The notes beneath the pieces are model-generated. The model made no database searches and was not told where the DNA came from. It saw only the letters and a program-made list of their open reading frames with translations. A stretch of 64,000 nucleotides of DNA from Neovahlkampfia damariscottae (taxonomy: Eukaryota > Heterolobosea > Selenaionea > Neovahlkampfiida > Neovahlkampfiidae): contig JABLTG010000058.1 in the NCBI GenBank assembly GCA_016618085.1, forward strand, positions 1 through 64,000. Reading direction: 5' to 3'. Shown here one piece after another: positions 19,381-33,057 of the stretch. Each line of letters begins with the position of its first letter. Positions within the stretch are counted from its first letter, which is position 1. The translations under genes and the position numbers were made by a program.

Positions 19381-22300
19381 ATGGCAGATGAATTAAAAGA
19401 AAAAATCCAAACAAAGCTCTCAGAAAGAAAGTATAAAGATGCCAAAAAATTGCAAAAAGAACTTGGTCTACTCTACCTACAACAGAAAAATTATAATGCA
19501 GCGAAATTAGAGTTTGAAAAATTGAAAAAATCACCAACTTGGTTTGACAAAAACTTTACGCATAAAACTATACATAAGAGAGATATAACAGTCATAAATT
19601 CTCTCAATAGCAAAAAATTTTCAATTTGTCTTGGTAACTTACATCAATATTTTAAAAGTTAAATTTTTTTTAGGTTCAAGAGGAAAAATAGTGAGTATCC
19701 TCAGTAAAGACATGTTCACTGAAACGCAAATTTCATCACATAGGAATGAAGTAACTTGTATTGAAAATTTGAATAACAAAAAATTTTTTCTTGCTACTGG
19801 TTCATATGACACAACAGTAAATTCAGAAAATTAACTAAACCATTCAATTCAAGATTAATTTATATTATTTCAATGAAGGTACGATTGATTATGAAACATT
19901 GGAAACATTTGATCATAAACCAATCGAATCAATTCTTTATCTACCAACAGGAGATTTAGCTTACAGCACATGTGCTTGTAAAGTAAGAAATATAACAAAT
20001 TTACTTATATATGAAGATACATATCTTGAGATATCAAAATGAGACCTACACCATTAGTAACACTTTGATACATGATACAAATATCAAATCAAATCCAAAA
20101 GTGTTTCCCATTTGTCTTGCTTCAAACAACAAGTTAATAAGTGCATCTCAATTCAATATCAAAATTTGGGATATTGATAAATATGAAATTATCAAAGAAA
20201 TTGATATTAGTGGAGGAGAAGTTTATAGTTTATGTGATTTAAAAAATGGTACTTTTGCTGCTGGAAGAAAAACTCATATAGATATTTATTCAATTAATGG
20301 AGTGCTTGTAAAATCTCTACAAGGACATGTTGATGTCATCTCAAAAATGATATTGCATACAAGTGGTTATCTCGTATCTTGTTCTTTTGACAAAACAGTT
20401 CGGATTTGGGATTTGCAAAATAAGTTTTCTGTTTGTAAATGGGATTCTGATTGTCGCAGTATAACTGAATTAAATGATGGAAGAATAATCTGTTCAAATA
20501 AAACCTCAGTGGATATTTATGATATTGAAGATGATGAAGAATTCTTTACTTCTTTAATTGAAGTTTATGAAAAATTAGGAGAAAAAGAAAATTTAAATGA
20601 AATTTATTTGAGATTAATAAGGTACTATCAAGAGAATGGAAAGTATTTCTTATCAGAACAAATTTTGGATAAAATACAAAATCAAGATGAAATTTCGTTG
20701 CAACTATTTATAAAGAATTGTGGATCAACTTCAAATTTTAAAAAGAAAATAGAAAAACAAATAGAATTAGCAAAATTATTCAACTCTGAAAAAAGAATTT
20801 TGGACGCAGAAAGAACAATTAAATCAGTTGATAATTATGAAACAAATACATCTTGTTTGATATTTCTACAAAATATGTATGAAAAATCTGGACGAATTGA
20901 AGATCAATATGATACCATTTTTGATTTGTGCAATATTTTATATGATGAAGAAAATTATGAATTGGCAGAAAAGTACATGAAAAAAATAAAAAATATGAGA
21001 ATATGTGAAATGGAGCTTCTTGCTAAAATCTTGAAAGAAAATGAAAAAACAGCTGAAGAAGCTGAAATTTATTTCAAACTTTCTCATAGATATTTACATG
21101 AAGAAAATAATTTTGAACTCTGTTTAAAATATGCATTAGAATGTGAATCTTTAAATCCTCATTATTCAAAGGATGAAATTTTGTTGAAGAATAAGAATGT
21201 GATTTATTTGAAACACAGAAATTACAGTGAATTAAAAAAAGTTCAAAATAGTCTAGTGTCTATTTTTATGGAAAAAAAGGGTGAAGAGGATAAAGTGAAT
21301 GTTCTATTTGACAGAATGATTAATCAATATGAGTTAAATTTTTCCATCAAAAATGATATACCATTTACTCATTGTATCCAATTAACAAACGGAAATTTCA
21401 TCACTACTTTAAAAGAAAGTGAAGAATTAAAAATTTTCAATAATGAAGGTAAATTGATAAAAGTAAAACATCATCCAAATGAAATCACCAAAATTATTCA
21501 ATTTTCAAACGAGTCCATTGGTATTGTAGATCATTTTTCATTGAGTTTTTTCTCTACTGATTTAGAATTATCATTGGCATGTGAAGAGACATCAGGAATA
21601 GAGAATATTATTGAATTACAAAATGGAAATATTTTGATTTCAAGATATGAAAGTGAATTAATCATCTTGAAAAAGAATGGTGAAATAATTGATAAATACA
21701 ATCAATACGATGTTATAAGTTGTTTAGTTCGATTGAACTCATCCAATTTCACATTCGCAACAGCGACCAATTATTCTTTATATCTATGGAAGAACAAAAG
21801 TGATCATTTTTTAAAATCAAAAGAAAAAATAACTGCAAGTGAGACAATAAGTTGTGCTCTAGAGTTTAATGATAAATTATACGTTTCTTCAGGAAAAAAT
21901 ATTCAAATATTCAAATATCAAGAATTAGAAAAACCTGATGACAGTAGTTCGCCTGTTCCAAGTTCACCACTTTCAAAAATGAAAAAATTCAAATTTACAT
22001 CATTTGATAAAGCTATTCCTGCATCAATTTGTGTGCATAAAAATGAAAAAACGGTGAAAAATTTTTCAAATATTAATTCAAATGTATTTGCAAGTGTATC
22101 TTATGATTCAAAATCAATGGAAGATATTTTATCGGTTTGGAAAGTTACACCAGCAAAAAAAGTTACTTCTCTTTTTAAAAAGAAATTCAAATTGCCAATC
22201 AAAGATTTTTCTGTCACCAAAGAAGGTAATTTGATTTGTTGTTTTGGAAAAGAAATACAAATTTATTCTAATTCATTGAACACATATGAATTGGAATCAT

Positions 22301-24865
22301 TTTTTGATTACTTTTCAAAAAAGAAAGATTTTTCAAGATGTTCAAAAATAGCTACTAAATTATCCATTGAATACTTAAAAAATGAAAAGTATGGAGAAAT
22401 TTTGAAATTCCAAAAATATGGAACTACATCATTCTTATTGGATGAAAATATTTCCATTTCTTATGAGAAAACCAATGATTTTGAAAAAGCAGGCGATTTT
22501 CTATTGAAATCAGCAACTGGTTACTTTGAAACTGGAAAGAGTAAATATGCTTTAGAAATGACAAATAAAGCTTTGAAAATGAACTCAAAGTTAATTGAAA
22601 ATCCGGAGTTTTTGACGCTTCAAATAAACTGTTTTCATCAATTAGGCAATTCAGAACAGTTAGTGAAGACAAAAATCAAATTAGGAAATTTATACTTAAA
22701 ACAAAAAAACTACCTTTATGCATCAATTCAATTTGAATCATTAACAGATCGAACAATTGATAGTTTGGAACCTTTAACTGAATGTTATAAACAATTAAAT
22801 GATGAATCACATTTCACTCAAATCACAATTGAATTGGCAACATTGTATTACCAAAATGAAAAATATAAAAAAATTGATGAGTTAATAGAACCAATTGAAA
22901 AAAAGAATGAAATTCAATTGTACTGGTTGGCGAAAGCAAAAGAAAAATTAAATCTACTTGAAGAAGCTTCAAGATGTAATCTTTGGAAATATCTAAATTA
23001 TTCGATTAGGTTATGTATCAAGTTCTTTAGAATTGTTAAAGAAAAATTTATATTCAAAAGCATGTGAGAATTTTAGATCTGCAATTGAACTAAATTCTAA
23101 ATTGAAATCAAATTCTAATGTATTAAAATTGTTTGCAACAGCATTACAAAGGATTCAATTTGATGGTCACCATCCAACTTCCAATCAATTAGTCAAAAAA
23201 GAAATTTTACAAGTTGCTAATTGGTTAAAGGAAGCAAATCAATTGACCGAAGCAGCAGCTATTTATCAAGATTTTGAACCAAAAGATGAAGAAATTTTAT
23301 TAATTTTAATTCAAATTTATCAAGAACTTAATAATAAGATTTTAATACAACAAAGAGTTTCAGATCTTGCTGATATTTATTTAGAAAAAAAAAACTATCA
23401 AAAAGTCATCCAATTATCTTCTTTGATTGAACCAAATTCAACTATTAATCGAAAATTATCTATTGCCTTTGAAAATATTGATCAACTTGAAAATGCATCA
23501 AAATGCTTATATTTAGTTGCAAAAGATTATTTTGATCATTCTTCATATGATTATTGTATTGATTTATTAAAAAGAGCAGAACAATTAAACCCAAATTCAA
23601 TTGAAATATTTCAATTATTTTTTGATTCCTTTTCAAAATTAAGTGATGATATCTCTGCATCAATGTATTGTGTAAAAATGGGGAAATATTATGAATCTAT
23701 TAAAGAACATAAAAAATCAGAAGATTATTATAAAACTGCATTAAATTTAGATCCAAAAGCATTCACAGTTACAAAAAAATCAAAAGGAGGTGAGTATATT
23801 CAAATCAAAAAAATAGCAATTGGAGGTCAGGCATCTGTATTTCTTTGTAAAAATCAAAGTACTAATTCAAAAAGACAAATAATTTGTGCAATGAAAGAAT
23901 TGATTTGTGATGGATTTGATGATGCCAATAAAGCAATGGCAGAGTTATTAATGATCAATGAAATATCACATCAAAATATTGTTGAATTCTTGGATATGTA
24001 TTTAGAGATTAATCCAAAATCTGAAGAAACAACATTGTCAATTATTATGCCTTATTATGTAATTGGAGATTTGCATAAATATTGGTTGCAACAAGTTAAT
24101 CCAACAAAATCTCAAATTATCAATTTTGCAAAACAAATCATTGAAGGAATTCATCATTTACATCAACATAAAGTGATTCATCGGTAAGGATGGTTTTTAA
24201 TGTTTTTTTTTAATATTTTAAGTGATTTGAAACCAGCTAATATTCTAATGCATTCAAATTCCAATGGTGAAATAATTTTGAAATTAGCTGATTTTGGTTT
24301 ATCATCTGCTGCAAATGAAAATTCTTTTCAACAATCAATTGTTGGTACTAGTGATTGGATGGCTCATGAAGTAAGATCAGGTTCAAAATATGATGGAAGA
24401 AAAGCAGATTTATTTTCATTTGGATTGATATTTTATTTCTTGATTTCTCAATCTGTAATGCCTGCAATTGATTTAGTTTTATCTTCCAAAAATTCATTGG
24501 ACATTATGTCAAAGAAAATATTGCAAGTGGGTTTTTCTTATGGAATTCGAGATTTAGTTTTGAGTTTGGTTGCTGAAGATCCAAACTTGAGACCTTCCAC
24601 AAAAGAAGTGATTCAAATTTTAGAAACAGAATCAACACAAATTGTTCCATCACCAAGAATTGATCAAATTGTAAAACTCCCAGAGATGCCAAAACAAATA
24701 CTTGCATTTTCTAAAAATGATTTTATTGCAACCAATCCAGATCAATTATCTGTTGCAGTGAATGAAAAATTTGTTGTAATTTTGAAAGGTGATGATTGGA
24801 GTTGCATTAGAAAAGGAAAACAAATTGGAATGATTCCAACAAAATTCATTCAAGAAAATAATTAA
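19381..24865 (+). CDS. Giant WD40 / TPR / protein kinase / SH3 fusion protein
   Basis: Six exons, 19381-19633, 19674-19816, 19854-19982, 20017-22975, 23010-24183 and 24223-24865, give 1766 residues (introns 40, 37, 34, 34, 39 nt). Order: a short TPR-like start, WD40-type repeats (ATGSYDTT, SCSFDKTVRIWD), long TPR arrays, more beta-propeller-like repeats, more TPRs, a kinase domain from about residue 1425, and a C-terminal SH3-like domain (about 1710-1766; ATNPDQLSVAVNEKF, DDWSCIRKGKQIGMIP). Kinase motifs are intact: GGQASVF, CAMKEL, HRDLKPANIL, DFG and GTSDWMAHEV. It is likely active and probably a scaffolded signalling kinase. CCAAT at 19336-19340. Confidence 0.8.
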
Positions 24866-24884
24866 ATTTTATTTTTTTTGTTCA

Positions 24885-27623
24885 TCACTTTTGGCGTTGA
24901 GCTTTAACATTGTCTCTTTTGACTTGCTCAAGAATTTCTTCATAACTTTGTTTTGCTTTTTCAGATACAAAAGCAACCGGACTTTTTGAATCACGGTATG
25001 CATTTAATAATTTATTCACATCTTCTTTTCTTGAAAATGACAAAGATAAATTTTCCTTCTCTTCAATTTCTTTTATTGAACTTTCCAACTTTTTTAAAAA
25101 ATGTAAAACATTATTATTTGTATTCTTACATCGACATTAACATGTACACTTCCAGGTTTCGCTTTTCTATTTTTTTGAGCTCTTTTAATTTCAATGATTA
25201 AATTGTCATATTTTTGTTGTGCTTTTGCTGCAACAAGTGAAATAGTGCTTTGAGAATCTTTGTAACAGTTTAACAATTGTTCCATGTCCAATGCTTTCAC
25301 ACTTTTCAATGAAACATTTTTCTCTTTTTCAATTTCTTCAATGAGTTTTGCATCATCAACTGATCTAACTTTTGGCTTTGGTTTTGGAGTTGGTAATCCT
25401 TTATATTTGTTATCAGTTTGAAGTTTATTTTTCAATAAATCAATTTGACTCAAACTAGTTTTCTTTTCAAGATCTCTGATAGTAGTTGGTTGATTTGATT
25501 TTGAATTTTCTTCAACTGTTTCAGATTTTCTTTTTTTTCCATTTCTTTTTCTTTTTTCTTTTTCTTCATTTGGTTGAGTTTCTTCTTGTTGTTTTTCCTC
25601 TTCTTCTTCTTTTTGTTTCTTTTCTTCTTCTTCTTGTCTTTTCTTTTCTTCTTCTTTTTGAATTCTTTCTTTTTCTTCTTGTTTTTTCTTTTCCTCTTTT
25701 TCTTCTTGTTGAAGTCTTTCTTGTTCAATTCTTTCTTTTTCTTCTTGTTGTTTCTTTTCTTCTTGTTGAATTCTTTCTTTTTCTTTTCTCTTTTCTTCTT
25801 CTTCTTCTTGTTGAATTTTTTCTTTTTCTTCTTCTTGTCTTTTCTTTTCTTCTTCTTTTTGAATTCTTTCTTCTTCTTCTTTTTTCTTTTCTTTTTCCAA
25901 TCTCTTTTTTTCCAATTCTTCTTTTAATTTTTCTTCTTTTAAAAGTAAGTCTTCACTTGAACTTTCAACAGTTTCTTCTTCAACAACAACAGATTCTTCT
26001 TTTGATTCTTCAACATCTTGTTTCACTATTTCTTCTTCAACAACCAAGTTTGTATCTTGTTTCACATCTTCTTCACCAACTTGTTTCACTGTTTCTTCAA
26101 CAACTTCTTGTTGTACAGTTTCTGGATTTCTTTTTTCTCTTGGTGTTTCAGGTTCAAAATTATGATAACTTTCAGAAGGAGTATAACCAACTTGTGCTTT
26201 TACAAGTGATTCCAAATCAACATCATCAACTTTTTTTTTAATAGCAATATCAATAGTTTTCTCTAAATTCTCAATCCATTTCTTTTTATCATCTTCATCT
26301 TTTGCTCTAAATGTCAATGTTTCTTGAAGACCAACATATTGAAATAAATCACCTTTTAAATCCTTTACCCATGGAATTGTATCAATATTACCACTTGATG
26401 GTATATATTCTGTTTCAGAAACATAAATGATACTATTTGGTAGTTTTCCTTCAGTACAAAATAACATAATATCTGAAAAGATGAAAACAACTTTTTCCAA
26501 TTTTTGTAACTCATCTCCGATAAGTGCCATTTCGTTTTCATTTTGAAAAACAGTAATTTTACCTTCTGAAACATATAAACGATGTGGTTGAATAATATTC
26601 ATTCCAGGTTCTAATTCTGATTCTTCTTCCTCTTCTGCTGTTGGTGAAACTTGACCAGGTGTAGTAGGTCCTGATTTTGAACCACGATTTCCAACTTCTC
26701 CTCCTGTAGTTTTTGAACCTCTTTTGAATTTACTGAATAAACTTGTAAGTCCTTGTCCTTTTTTCTTTTTATCGTCTTTTTTTAAATTTGAACCTTGAGG
26801 TGAAGTAGTATCAGGTGTTGATGATCGGTGTTTCGGAATAGGACCTGTTTTTGGTGTACCTACTGCAGAACCTGTTTGTCCTTCTAATAAGAATTCTTCT
26901 TCTTTCATTAAACCAGCTTCGATTCTTTTTTGAACTCCGAGGAGTTTCTTTTGATTATCCATGATTTTTAATTTAGAGTTGATATATTCGGAGCTTTCTT
27001 TTACTTTTTCTATAGCTAATTCTAAGTTTTCATAATCATCCATGGAAGGGTCTGATACTTTAATTAATTCACGAAGTAAAAGTGAATATCTTGGTATACG
27101 TTGAACAGGAGTAATTAAATAACTAGTTAATCCTAAACCTTGACTTTGTTTATGATTTCTTTCCAGTTTTGCCAAGAATTCATCAAACTTTTTATTGGTC
27201 TTTCTTTCATTTCGAATTGTCGTTGCAACATTTTCATAATTATTACAATAATCTAAATTTGAAGAAATTTAAAAAAAAAAGTTAAATCACCTGTATAAGT
27301 CTTTAAAAATGGAGCCAGTTTTAAAAAAATTTTTCCAGCAGAAATACCACCTGAATAAAATCCATTCAATTTTACAAAATCATCATAATAGTCTGAAAAA
27401 ATGAGTTTTTTCTTTTTTTTATACCAGTAAATTGTTTGAGTAAGTTTTTGTTTATGTTTAGAATAACGTTGAGATTTTTAAAAATTTGGTTAACTGTAGT
27501 GATTGAAATAATATCATTTGCTTTTGATAGTGGTTCTTTATATACTACAAGTACAGTTTCTAAATCTTTAACGTATTTCTGTTCCGTTGACAGAATTTCT
27601 TTGATGACTTGTTCCTTTTCCAT
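24885..27623 (-). CDS. RhoGEF (DH-PH) protein 2 with long charged coiled coil
   Basis: Exons 27623-27425, 27392-27291, 27252-25130 and 25088-24885 (introns 32, 38, 41 nt) give about 875 residues. The DH domain includes EILSTEQKYVKDL, GKIFLKLAPFLKTY and YLITPVQRIPRYSLLL. A PH domain follows a Ser/Gly-rich insert, then about 200 residues dominated by E, K and Q with coiled-coil character. The C-terminus holds two related about 60-residue units (EKEKNVSLKSVKALDMEQLL and EKENLSLSFSRKEDVNKLL), the second starting near the last intron. CCAAT at 27645-27649. The gene converges on the kinase gene with 19 bp between. Confidence 0.85.
25520..25990. repeat. Low-complexity coding tract (E/K/Q-rich coiled coil of RhoGEF 2)
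   Basis: The plus strand is nearly pure tt/ctt repeats because the minus strand codes for runs of E, K and Q with recurrent units of the EEKKRQEEEEK kind. The long Phe/Leu-rich open frames on the plus strand are shadows of this tract. Confidence 0.8.
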
Positions 27624-27788
27624 CACACTATAAAAAAAAAGATGATTGGCCAAAGTTGCTTTGCATGACTTAACATTTTTTTTGGTTAAAATATTCAGAA
27701 ATTTGTTTTTTTTATTGATAAATTTTGATTGTGTTTTATGTTAATTTCATTGGTCAACAAATCTTCAACTTAACGTTACAAAGACAAT

Positions 27789-30700
27789 ATGAACTTTACT
27801 TTAGGTATTTGATCAATAAAAAAGATTAAAAAATTTTCAACAGGAGATTTATTGGCATGGATGCAGTTGAATATAACGGAGAGTTTAAAGAAGAGAGTCT
27901 TTAATTTCATCTTTAAAAGAGTTTTTTCACGTTTTATAAAAGAATTAAATTTAGATCAATTTGATATTGAATTATCAAGTGGAAAAATTTCTTTAAATTA
28001 TCCACAATTAAATTTACCATCTATTAATTCAGTTTTGGGAGATTTTCCTTTTATTTTGACTGCAGGAGTTATTGAAAACATAACCGTAGTTGTACCATGG
28101 ACAGATTTATTAAATGGAAAAATGAAAGTTGATATTGCTTCTCTTGATTTGACTTTTTGTTTTAAAGGTAAAAAAAAAAACTCAAATTTTTTATTTTTTT
28201 TTTTGTAGAGAATTGTAAAAACTCCACAGAAATTTTGTCAAGTGTAAAAGAAAGTTTTTTAGGAGAACGTAAAAATGATGTGCTAGCAACATCAGGTAAA
28301 TTCAAAAAAATCTTTTAAAACCACCTTTAAACAAGTGTTCATGGGTGAACTAAGAAAATCTGATGTTCATGAAGAATTTAAACAAGAAAAAACAAATTTT
28401 GATATAAATGATGATGAAGAAATTATAGCAAGAATAATAGAAGGTATTATTGGAAGTCTCAAAGCAACAATTTCAAAAGTCACACTCAGATTTGAATTTC
28501 CAAATTTATCAACTGATTCAATGGTTGTAGCTATGTTCCATATTCCAGAAATCATATACGAAGATAAAACTCAAATGCCTGAAAAAGATGAATCATGGTA
28601 AGGGTTTTTAGAAATTTTAAAATGAAAAGGTATCCAAGTTTCTTCAAGTATCGATTGAAATTTTCACAATTTTATGTTCAATTATTCGAAGAAGATGAAA
28701 AAAATATAAAAAAATCACTACAACATAAGAATACTATGATTTTTGGAGATTCAACTGAAAATATTGTAAATATAAAATTAGTTCCAGGTGAATATAATAA
28801 ACAATCATCATTGGATGTAGAATGTATTTTACCATCAATTCATTCAATAATCAAAACATCACAGATTGAAATCATAACAAAGTTATCAAATTTACTGGAG
28901 AAATTTATTTCAAAAGGTGATGAATATTCAGATGATGATTATGATGATGATGATCAATTCCATGATTTACTTTCAGATGATAATATTGAAAAGGAATCTC
29001 AATTGGATCCAGAAACAATTCAACAATTACTTAATAATGAATTTGAAAAAGCAAGTGAATCACAATTTTATTTGAATAGTCAATATGATACAACTTTCAA
29101 AAATTTTGAAAATTCAAATGTGAAATCAGAAGAATTCTTTTCAGATTCGGATTCTGATATTGATTCAATTCCTGAAAAATCAACTACTACAAAATCATTA
29201 AATAATTCACCAATTAATTTTACATTGAGAGTTATTTTACTTAAAGAATCAAGTGTTAATTTACTTTATAAAGATATTGATTTGAAGAATATTTGGTCAA
29301 CTTTTAAATCAAGACCGAAAATTAATGAAGATCATTTAGTTTTAAATATTGGTGAATCAAATTTCCTTTTCTCATCTTTGAATGGAAAAAACTTGATCAA
29401 TTTAAAAGTTAATGATTTTAACATAAAAGAGAACTTATTCAACAAGGAAAATTCATTCAATATTGTTAATTCCATATTACAATTTGAAAATAATCCAAAT
29501 TTTGAATTTCAATATGAAACTAAAAAGAAAATCAACACTATTTCAATTACAGTTTCACCTTTGGAAATCAATTTTGATGTTGGATTCAAAGAAAGAATAA
29601 TGTCTATTTTGAAAAAAGTAAACTTGAACTTTAATCAATCCAAATCAATTTCATCAAGAAAATCATCAAAAACATTAAAAGATTCAAGAATATTACATGA
29701 CTTAGATCGAAATTTAGATAATATTCCCAAAGGATTGGAAATAGACATTTTTTTGAATTCCATCAAATTCAATATTTTATACCCAGAAGATGGTTTCAAA
29801 AACAAATTAAAATTCAAATCTGATAAATTAATAATACATTTAGATGAGATTAAGCTAACAACAAAAATGAACTCAGAAAAAAAGAATACAAAATGGAAAG
29901 GTGAAATTGATTCTGCAACATTTCATTTGAATGATGCAAAAATACTTTCTGCATTCTCAGAAAATGATAAAAAAATTGAAATTGAATTCACAACAAATGA
30001 TTTAATCAAAACTGAAGTTCTATTCAATGAACTTGATCAAAATTTATCACATGATTTATCACAGTCATCAATCATTTTTAAAGATGAAGATTCATTCTTT
30101 GGTAAAAAACATTATTCTGATTCAGATGATTCAGATGAAGATCATGAAAATTATAAAAACAACATACCTCAATATGAAGAAAAGGATTGGTTTGAAATGG
30201 GTGAAACATTAGATAAAACATTTGAACTTCAAAGAAAAGTTGATGCTTCTGAATATGTTTTGAACATTGCAATTTCAAAAATATTGGTGAATTTAACAGA
30301 ACAACAATTGAAAAAACTTCATGTTTTGATGATCGATTTATTGATGAATTTATCAATTTCAACAGAAGTCAAAAGTACCTCCGACAATGATTCTAATGAA
30401 AATTCATTTATGTTTCAACCAACTACATCAAATGAAAAAAAACCAAAAACAGGAATCAAATTACAAATATCAGAAATTGAAGTGTTTTTAAAAGATGTAA
30501 TGAATGAAAAGTTCAAATATCATTCATTTCAATTTGTATTCACAGATTTCGTTTTACTCAATATGATTTATTCAAATCCATCCACATTGGAACTGTATAT
30601 CAGAAATCAAAGAATTGAAATCAACAAACTTTTAAAAGATAATGTGAGAATCCCTCTTGTCCGAAAATATGAAAGAATGATCAAGAATTTTAGAAAAAAC

Positions 30701-32932
30701 AAAGAATCAATTTTGGTAAATTTAACATATAAAGAGTTGAAAAATTTAACAACTATTGTTGCACAAATTCAAATGAATGGATTGTATATTAATCATGGTG
30801 GTGATCCAAATGATGATAATTGGATAGTTTTATTATCAAATTTATTTTCAAGTGAACCAACAGAAGAACAATTTATCACCAATTTATATGTGCTTCTACA
30901 AGATACAATGATAGATTATCAACCTTTTGATTTGAAATCAAGATTATTGATTATAATGAATGAAATGAAATTTTCAACAAATTTAATTGTCATTGGTGCA
31001 AAATCAAATGACTTTTTAATCGAAATATGTGATATTTCCTTTTTATTGAAAAATGATCATACAAATGATATTATCATGGATTTGAAGGATAAAAAACAAA
31101 CCATGTTATTTGAAAAAGACTTGATTGATTTTTTGGGTTTTATTCAAATTGCTAATTTGAATTCATTAGAAGTTAAAGTTGTTGCATTGACTGAAAAGGA
31201 GAAATCAAATGTAAATAATGCTCCATTGACTGTTGAAATCAAAAAATCAACTTTGAAATTACAAACATGTTCAGATTCTTTACAAACAACAATTGAATTA
31301 TTAAAGTATCTCATGAAAGGAAATCCAAAATCTGAAGAAAAACTTGTTGAAAATAAAATCACCAATAAATCACCAAACATTGAACAAGACACTTTTGAAA
31401 TCAACCTCAAAGAAGATTTAATTGATATTAATAAATTTGACAATAAGAAATTTGAAAAATCAAAGAGTGATATTAAAGTTACCTCAAAAATAAAGACATC
31501 AGATTCTCAAATCAAATTATTCAATAATTTCAGTGGAATCAATATAATGGATAATTATTTTACCAATACAAAAATTGAAGAAAAACCAAAACTCAAAGAA
31601 AATTATTCATTACCTGAATTTGAATTACTAATTTCAGATGACATTAATATTGAATTTTGTTTATTTGGAGGTGAAGATTGGAAGAAACAAAGAGATTATT
31701 CAAAAGTATTGAAATTATCTCTATTTGAGTTTATGTTACAATATCATTTGTTTAAACCTGATCAAGAACATAATTGGAGATTTAAATTACAATCAAAAGA
31801 TATTGAAATCAAAGATGAAATTTTAACATCAGAAAGAAATTTATTTTTATCTTATTTTAAGGATGAAAAGAATCCAAGAGAAGATGGTTCAAATATGATT
31901 GAAATTTTAATAGAGGGTGTAAATCAACCAAGAGAAGAACTTAAAGTTGATATTATTGTATTACCATTGAGATTAAATGTACATCAAGAAACATTGAGTT
32001 TCTTACAAAGTTTCTTTGTTCAAAAAAATCAAATGGGTATTGAAGAGAATACAGAAGAAAATGAAGTTAATAAAAAATTCAAGAAGCTCAATACATCACC
32101 AAATATTAAAGAAATCACTATTTCAACACCAGATTTACAAAGTAATGGTGAAAATGAAAATGTATATTTTCAAAGTGTTTTGATCAGTCCATTGGTATTC
32201 AAAATTGATTATCAACCTGTTTCTGTAAATTTCACAGATTTGAAGAAAGGAAATTGGTCCGAATTATCAAATATCATTCCTCTAAGTGGTATTGAAATTA
32301 ATTTTGATAAAATCAAATTATTGGGTATTTCTGGAAATGATAAATTGATTGAAGAAATTTTGAAGAAAAATTATTTACCAAAATTACAAGAAAGAGGTCA
32401 ATTATTCAAATTTGCATTGGGAATTATGCCTGTAAAATCAGTTTATAATGTAAGTTCTGGAATACTAGATTTGGTTTTAATGCCAGTTGTAAAATATAAT
32501 AGAGATGGTCAATTTTTGAGAGGAATTAAAAATGGATTCAGTTCATTTGCAAGAAATCTTTCAATTGAGACCATGGGATTAACAGCTAATACTCTTACTG
32601 GAGCAAATACAACATTAAAGATTATTAATGAAACATTGTCTGATGAGAGGAATTTGAAAAATAAAACAAAATCAGTTCCGAATAATTTATCAGATGGAAT
32701 GACAGAAGCTTATAAATCAATTTCTAGTGGTGTTTCAAATAGTGTTAATGCTTTAATTTCAATATCAAATGAGACAGATAGTGTTGCAAAAAGAACAGTT
32801 AGAGCTGTTCCAATTGCTATTTTATCTCCAATTATTGGAACATCAGAAGCATTGACAAATATACTTCAAGGTGCAAGAGTTTGGATTGATCCAACAATAA
32901 AAGAAGAAAATGATCAAATTTATAAAAATTAA
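27789..32932 (+). CDS. ATG2: ATG2 autophagy lipid-transfer protein
   Basis: Exons 27789-27804, 27844-28167, 28209-28295, 28336-28597 and 28630-32932 (introns 39, 41, 40, 32 nt) give 1663 residues. The chorein-type N-terminus (KKRVFNFIFKRVFSRFIKEL, then VVVPWTDLL) and the C-terminal ATG2 region (RDGQFLRGIKNGFSSFARN, VPIAILSPIIGTSEALTNIL) are clear. ATG2 is a rod that moves lipids from the ER to the growing autophagosome with WIPI/ATG18. The first exon is only 16 nt. It is needed because no in-frame ATG precedes residue 9 in exon 2, and it brings the start to 35 nt from the CCAAT at 27749-27753. Confidence 0.88.
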
Positions 32933-33057
32933 TAAAAAAATTTAGATTTGAATTTTTAATTGATCAAGTGAAAAATTTGGAGAAAAAGTTCCAAAATTTA
33001 AAAAACAGATTTCATTTGATTAGTCCGAATTAGATTTGATATTTTTATTTACAATTT

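Noticed and set aside
25486-26241. Long Phe/Leu-rich open frames on the plus strand
   Set aside because: They are reverse complements of the E/K/Q-rich coiled coil of RhoGEF 2 and have no other support.
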